A DNA stretch of 9,427 nucleotides, taken from positions 1 to 9,427 of the forward strand of contig QMMB01000095.1 of assembly GCA_003647035.1 (NCBI GenBank), read 5' to 3'. The position numbers and the translations under genes are program-made. The stretch comes from Deltaproteobacteria bacterium (GTDB taxonomy: Bacteria; Myxococcota_A; Polyangia; Polyangiales; Houyiibacteriaceae). Of this stretch, positions 6,474-9,427 are shown one piece after another (positions within the stretch are counted from its first letter, which is position 1; each line of letters opens with the position of its first letter). The notes beneath the pieces were generated by a model, which did not search any database, had not been told where the DNA came from, and was given only the letters and a program-made list of their open reading frames with translations.

Positions 6474-7268
6474 CTAGAGGACGAACGGAATGATGGCGCG
6501 CCGCGTTTTCGGGTAATCGCTGAAGTGCTCTTGGTACCAGCGGTGGTTGGAAAACGCGCGTGGAACGAGGTTTGTCGCCGTGAACCACGCGAATACCCAC
6601 GCGGGCACCGTCCACGCGGCGAGGGCGAACCCGATCCATTCGACGATCTCGCCGAAGTAGTTGGGGCTGGAGAGCCAACGGTAGAAGCCACCCTGGGGGA
6701 TCTTGTAGTCGCTTTCACCGGGCTTTCTGAGGTTGAGAAGGATCGCGTCGGACTGCTGGTTGATGAGGTAGCCAGCAACGAAGACCAGGACCCCGATGAT
6801 GAAGCGCGGGTCGGTGAACCAGTCGGTGCTCAGCAGGTGGGGCGCGAGCACGGTAATCGCAAACGCGTTGGTGGAGCCGTTGGCCGCGTTGAAGCCCAAA
6901 GCGAGCAGGCCGGTGACGAGCGGCTTTTGTTTGTGCCCCCCGCGCATTCGGAACGGGTAGATGAACGACCGGTACACGTAGTGAAACATGTACATCCCGA
7001 AGAGGACGAGCGGGACGGGCTTGAACGCGTTGTCCGACATGAAGTAGACGACCGCGAACGACACTGGAGACGGCGCCTCCATGATGCCCCACAGAATGGT
7101 GGCGTTGACGGTGGGGCCCCAACCCGGGCGCAGATGGCGGCCGTACGGCGCGGAGATGAACGACAAGAGGACAAAACTGACGATGCCGAGAACGACGACG
7201 CCCAGCACGGTCCACGTATAGATGGGATAAGCCTGTAGGGACTCGCTGAACGCTTCGGTGATGGGCAT
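6474..7268 (-). CDS. Steroid 5-alpha-reductase (SRD5A1/2-type 3-oxo-5-alpha-steroid 4-dehydrogenase)
   Basis: A 264-residue polytopic membrane protein, about the length of human SRD5A1/2 (roughly 255-260), aligning along its whole length. The family reduces the delta-4 double bond of 3-oxosteroids with NADPH. Visible landmarks: WGIMEAPSP (Glu64, counterpart of human SRD5A2 Glu57), HYVYRSFIYPFRMRGG (Tyr97, counterpart of Tyr91), INQQSDAILLNLRKPGE with Asn170, Asp174 and Arg181 for NADPH, YKIPQGG, SSPNYFGEIVEWIGFALA with Asn203 and Glu207, PRAFSNHRWY with Arg237, and a C-terminal DYPKTRRAIIPFVL. Two differences from the human enzymes stand out: Met63 where they have Gln, and Asn241 at the SRD5A2 His231 position, with a His one residue later. 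A bacterial member of this family has been characterised structurally as a true steroid reductase, but other lipid or isoprenoid enones are possible substrates here. ATG 7268 is preceded by a weak GAGAG. It diverges from the LigT-like gene with only 40 bases between. Confidence 0.9.
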   Translation of the reverse strand: MPITEAFSESLQAYPIYTWTVLGVVVLGIVSFVLLSFISAPYGRHLRPGWGPTVNATILWGIMEAPSPVSFAVVYFMSDNAFKPVPLVLFGMYMFHYVYRSFIYPFRMRGGHKQKPLVTGLLALGFNAANGSTNAFAITVLAPHLLSTDWFTDPRFIIGVLVFVAGYLINQQSDAILLNLRKPGESDYKIPQGGFYRWLSSPNYFGEIVEWIGFALAAWTVPAWVFAWFTATNLVPRAFSNHRWYQEHFSDYPKTRRAIIPFVL

Positions 7269-7282
7269 TGCTCTCGCAGTCG

Positions 7283-7301
7283 GTCTGGCTTGAGCCTAGA
7301 C
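7283..7301. promoter_or_regulatory. Imperfect inverted repeat in the divergent promoter gap
   Basis: GTCTGGCT (7283-7290), TG, then AGCC-T-AGAC (7293-7301) form an eight-base inverted repeat with one extra T in the right arm. It occupies the middle of the 40-base gap between the divergent steroid reductase and LigT-like genes, so a protein bound here could affect both. No convincing -35/-10 pair is visible on either strand. The repeat is seen; the operator role is inferred. Confidence 0.3.
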
Positions 7302-7308
7302 TCGCGGG

Positions 7309-7860
7309 GTGGCCCCTAATTGGTTCATCGCGTTCCCAATGCAAGTGGATGGGTTGCGGCTGCATCCGGCCCCACCGCCACGTGTGCGTGTTTTCGCTAC
7401 CTTGGACCTACACGTCACGCTGGGTTTTCTGGGCTCCGTGGAAGAATCCGACGCCCGCCGTACCTGGGACCGGATTGGCGAGTTCCCCTCGTTTCGGCGC
7501 GTGGCGGGGACGTTCCGCGGTGTCGAGCCGCTCGGCCACCCGGGGAAACCCTCCGCACTTGCCGCCATGGTCGACGCCGGTAGCGAGGCGCTCGTCGAGA
7601 TGATCGTCGAAGCCAGAGGCCCTTTGCTGACCGGGGCCGGAGCGCCCGAGGACACCCGTCCGCCGCTTCCGCACATGACGTTGGCACGCATACAGCGCCG
7701 GGCTAACCCGAGCGAACGTCGGCAGGCGCTGCGATGGGCGCACACGATCGACCTGCGCGCCGTCAGGTTCACGACGGCGTCCGGTGCGCTCTACACATGG
7801 GCAGACGATCGCCAAGAGCGCCTCTTCCGGATCGTCGAGCAACACGAATTTTGGGCTTGA
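7309..7860 (+). CDS. LigT/ThpR-like 2H phosphoesterase (RNA 2',3'-cyclic phosphodiesterase family)
   Basis: A 183-residue protein of the 2H phosphoesterase superfamily (bacterial 2'-5' RNA ligase LigT, now ThpR). Both signature HxT motifs are present: LHVTLGFLG (His35, Thr37) and LPHMTLARI (His122, Thr124). Together they form the active site that hydrolyses 2',3'-cyclic phosphates or 2'-5' linkages in RNA. The N-terminal strand NWFIAFPM corresponds to the usual RLFIAI start, so GTG 7309 is required; a stop codon lies 12 bases upstream in frame and the next ATG (7339) would cut into the domain. The ribosome binding site is weak. The segment between the first strand and HVT is compact. It is probably cytosolic. 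The native substrate of LigT proteins is unsettled, so the family is sure and the exact reaction is not. Confidence 0.88.
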   Translation: MAPNWFIAFPMQVDGLRLHPAPPPRVRVFATLDLHVTLGFLGSVEESDARRTWDRIGEFPSFRRVAGTFRGVEPLGHPGKPSALAAMVDAGSEALVEMIVEARGPLLTGAGAPEDTRPPLPHMTLARIQRRANPSERRQALRWAHTIDLRAVRFTTASGALYTWADDRQERLFRIVEQHEFWA

Positions 7861-8000
7861 GGCACGTGTAGAACACCCGATCGGGCGATGTACCTCGGTG
7901 ATTTGTGTGCTGCCTTGCCCGTCAGCCGGCCCACGCCGCGCCAGAACGTAGCTTTTTTCTTGCGAATCGGGTTCAATGCCGCTCGTAGGAACACCGCTCG
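7861..8000. other. 140-base intergenic region before the BON/H3TH pair
   Basis: It contains a perfect ten-base palindrome, CCCGATCGGG (7876-7885), 15 bases after the LigT-like stop; there is no T-run after it, so it is not a clear terminator. Just before it, TAGAACAC (7869-7876) repeats the left half of the KstR-like site, but the right half is absent. An AGGA at 7987-7990 may serve as ribosome binding site for ATG 8001. No confident promoter is seen, though one should exist here because the pair follows a gap. Confidence 0.3.
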
Positions 8001-8318
8001 ATGTGGAAGAAGGCAGTCTTTGGAACGGTTTCGGCAAGCTTCCTGGGCTATGTCGTGTGGGTGTCTGGTTTCAGCTCCGCTCGGCACCAGGTCGAGTGGG
8101 ACGTTGCGACACGGGTCACCTCTGTCCTCGAGCGGACGGGTTTGCGCGGGGTGGTCCCCGTGGTGGACGGGCGAGACGTCGAGCTTCGCGGCGACGTGCC
8201 GTCCGTGTCGGAGGCTCAGCGCGCGGTGCGCATTGTGAGCATGGTCCGAGGGGTGCGCGTCGTGAACGCGAACATGCTCGTCGCTGGCGAAGAACGCCTT
8301 GGGGGAGGTGAGACGTGA
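8001..8318 (+). CDS. Small membrane-anchored BON-domain protein
   Basis: A 105-residue protein: MWKK, a transmembrane helix at about 5-22, then a single BON domain (about 36-94) with the typical pattern VVPVVDGRDVELRGDVPSVS, then helix EAQRAVRIVSMVRGV and strand VRVVNANMLV. BON domains bind phospholipid or envelope polymers and occur in OsmY and in OmpA-like proteins. The lysines before the helix predict N-terminus in and BON domain in the periplasm. The anchor could instead be an uncleaved signal. ATG 8001 has an AGGA ten bases upstream. The TGA stop overlaps the GTG of the next gene as GTGA, and that gene's ribosome binding site lies inside this one, so the two products should be made together. 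Confidence 0.75.
   Translation: MWKKAVFGTVSASFLGYVVWVSGFSSARHQVEWDVATRVTSVLERTGLRGVVPVVDGRDVELRGDVPSVSEAQRAVRIVSMVRGVRVVNANMLVAGEERLGGGET
8304..8311 (+). promoter_or_regulatory. Ribosome binding site for the coupled GTG start at 8315
   Basis: GGAGGTGA, a near-perfect Shine-Dalgarno, ends its GGAGG core six bases before GTG 8315. It lies within the last codons of the BON gene (the GGGE segment), so that coding sequence doubles as the downstream gene's initiation signal. Confidence 0.8.
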
Positions 8319-9121
8319 CGTATCTCGTGCTGCAGATGATCGGGGCCTTGCTGATCGCCGCTGTGTTTGGTGGCGTGTTGTTGTGGCTAGGCCAGGTGTT
8401 TTGGGGTCGCCTGGTCGCCCCGGTGCGCGCCAAGACCCTCGAGTACGAGCTCGAAGAGGCGCGGTCCGACATCATTACGCAGGATCAGCGCATCCAAGGG
8501 CTCCACAAAGAGCTCAACGCTTCAGCCGAGAAGCTCGAAGCGGTGCAGCGTGCCAAACGGCAACTCACTGCGACACTGGACTCCCGCAACCACTCGATGC
8601 GAGAGGCCACCGAGCGGCTGTCGGCGATCGACCTCGAGGAACGACCGACGTCGCGCGAATCTGCGGAAGATTTGCGGCGTGAGCTTCGGATGGCCGTGGA
8701 GGAGCGTGATGCATCGCAGAACGCACTGCGGCAGGCGGAGACCCGAGGCGCGCGGCTTCAGACCGAGCTCGAAGTGCTGCACGGCATTCACGAACGCATG
8801 CTCGACGACATCGAGCGTCTCAAAGGTCGCATCCGCGAGGCTGAGCTCGAAGTGAAGACGACAGGTGAGTCGCGTCCGCCTGCATGGGTCATGGTGCACC
8901 CGTTCGGACCGCGCGACGATCTTCAACGGCTCGAGGGCGTCGACCCCAGTCTCGAACGCTCGTTGAATCGCCTTGGCATCTATCACTTCCATCAAATTGC
9001 GCGCTTCGATGCCTCGGACGTCGAGTGGCTCGTCGAGCACGCGGACGGGGTTCCAGCGCAGACCATTCGCGACAGTTGGATCGTCGACGCCTCGCGACTC
9101 GCGGGCGCGCAAGGCAACTGA
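8315..9121 (+). CDS. Membrane protein with coiled coil and C-terminal H3TH (helix-hairpin-helix) domain
   Basis: A 268-residue protein with three parts. A transmembrane helix lies at about 4-29. A long coiled coil runs about 40-180, rich in Glu, Arg, Leu and Ala in heptads (for example TLEYELEEARSDI, EAVQRAKRQL, ERMLDDIERLKGRI). A C-terminal domain at about 200-262 includes DDLQRLEGVDPSLERSLNRL, then GIYHFHQIARF and DSWIVDASRLA. This last part matches the domain described as a FEN1-like helix-3-turn-helix (COG3743-type), in which DDLxxIxGIGPxLExxLNxLGI binds DNA non-specifically. Here GIGP has become GVDP. No nuclease catalytic residues are apparent, so DNA binding is more likely than cutting. 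Arg32, Arg38 and Lys40 after the helix predict that the coiled coil and H3TH domain are cytoplasmic, opposite to the BON partner. It converges with the HPt gene across 14 bases and no terminator is visible. Confidence 0.8.
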   Translation: MTYLVLQMIGALLIAAVFGGVLLWLGQVFWGRLVAPVRAKTLEYELEEARSDIITQDQRIQGLHKELNASAEKLEAVQRAKRQLTATLDSRNHSMREATERLSAIDLEERPTSRESAEDLRRELRMAVEERDASQNALRQAETRGARLQTELEVLHGIHERMLDDIERLKGRIREAELEVKTTGESRPPAWVMVHPFGPRDDLQRLEGVDPSLERSLNRLGIYHFHQIARFDASDVEWLVEHADGVPAQTIRDSWIVDASRLAGAQGN

Positions 9122-9135
9122 GTCTTTAGGTCGGT

Positions 9136-9427
9136 TTAGGAAGCTGCGTCGAGCGCTCTGTCTGCGAGGCTCGTCAGCGCGTCGCGCGCGCCCTCGAGGT
9201 CGCGTTCCAAGTCGCTCACGATCGGGCGGGCATCCTCGGCTGCTTCAACGCTTTGCAGCTTGGCACAGGTCTCCCCAAATCGGCGCGCGCCAAGCTGTTG
9301 ACTGCTGCCCCGAACCATGCGGGCCGCGGCGCGCAGCGTAGAGAGGTCATCGGCTTCGATCGCGGCCTTCATGCGTGCGATGCTCTCTTCGTCGGCCTGA
9401 AAGAAGCTCTCGATGACATCGCATATG
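9136..9427 (-). CDS. HPt-domain protein lacking the phospho-accepting histidine (partial, start outside window)
   Basis: The frame is open to the window edge and reads ICDVIESFFQADEESIARMK before continuing into ADDLSTLRAAARMVRGSSQQ and LGARRFGETCAKL. This is the helical pattern of an HPt (histidine phosphotransfer) domain, whose consensus is AHxLKGSSxxLGA followed by a helix with CxxLE. At the phospho-accepting position the codon is CGC (Arg) rather than CAC or CAT (His), giving A-R-M-V-R-G-S-S. The surrounding positions are well kept, so this looks like a pseudo-HPt that docks but cannot relay phosphate, or a recent loss. Only the last 96 residues are visible. The remainder could be a short stand-alone HPt protein or a large hybrid sensor kinase ending in HPt. 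The ATG at 9372 is internal to the domain and is not a credible start. Confidence 0.75.
   Translation of the reverse strand, partial: ICDVIESFFQADEESIARMKAAIEADDLSTLRAAARMVRGSSQQLGARRFGETCAKLQSVEAAEDARPIVSDLERDLEGARDALTSLADRALDAAS

Noticed and set aside
7408..8037. A 209-codon minus-strand open frame opposite the LigT-like gene and the following gap
   Set aside because: Both HxT motifs lie on the plus strand; the antisense frame shows nothing recognisable.
7888..8238. A 116-codon plus-strand open frame filling the gap before the BON gene
   Set aside because: It overlaps most of the BON gene in another frame, lacks a good ribosome binding site and has a shadow-like, Arg/Cys-rich composition.
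8315..9121. Reading the H3TH protein as an active flap nuclease
   Set aside because: Only the DNA-binding H3TH part is recognisable; no acidic metal-binding nuclease cluster is visible.
1..9427. A defence island, prophage, CRISPR array or integrated element
   Set aside because: No integrase, transposase, phage, toxin-antitoxin, restriction or Cas-like proteins and no spaced repeats are seen; base composition looks even across the window.

Overview
The window is GC-rich DNA with densely packed genes, from a Gram-negative bacterium that is most likely a Myxococcota / former Deltaproteobacteria lineage. The clues are two lipoproteins with clear lipoboxes (one followed by a Gly/Ser linker typical of myxobacterial-type lipoproteins), a large membrane-anchored TPR protein, a BON-domain envelope protein, a eukaryote-like steroid 5-alpha-reductase and an HPt phosphorelay domain. 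The taxonomic call is inference. No rRNA, tRNA, CRISPR array, transposase or phage gene is visible.

Layout, left to right. (1) Positions 1-59 hold a probable membrane-protein tail that overlaps the next gene by ATGA. (2) 56-1384 (+) encodes a lipoprotein zinc metallopeptidase-like protein (HEFTH plus downstream EGD). (3) 1498-2724 (+) encodes a lipoprotein of the pectin acetylesterase/Notum alpha/beta-hydrolase family with a recognisable Ser-Asp-His triad. (4) The gap at 2725-2815 holds a perfect TAGAAC-AC-GTTCTA inverted repeat, which fits the KstR operator consensus TNNAACNNGTTNNA, and then a REP-like hairpin built on AGGGGACTGTCCCCT. (5) 2816-3949 (+) encodes an FMN enzyme of the nitronate monooxygenase family. 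(6) Convergent to it, 6395-3960 (-) encodes an 811-residue membrane-anchored TPR protein, preceded in the same direction by 7268-6474 (-), a close SRD5A1/2-type steroid 5-alpha-reductase homologue. (7) Divergent from the reductase, 7309-7860 (+) encodes a LigT/ThpR 2H phosphoesterase. (8) 8001-8318 and 8315-9121 (+) are a translationally coupled pair: a TM+BON protein and a TM+coiled-coil+H3TH protein. (9) 9427-9136 (-) is the C-terminal end of an HPt-domain protein cut by the window edge; its phospho-accepting His position carries Arg.

How the parts fit together: most genes look like chromosomal envelope and housekeeping functions rather than one obvious pathway. The best hint of a shared theme is steroid or isoprenoid chemistry: a 5-alpha-reductase, and a flavoenzyme whose upstream region carries a KstR-type steroid-regulon operator. 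The BON/H3TH pair is a compact envelope module whose two soluble domains are predicted to lie on opposite sides of the inner membrane. I do not see a complete new defence or mobile system here. The most promising leads are the KstR-like site, the His-less HPt and the BON/H3TH pair.
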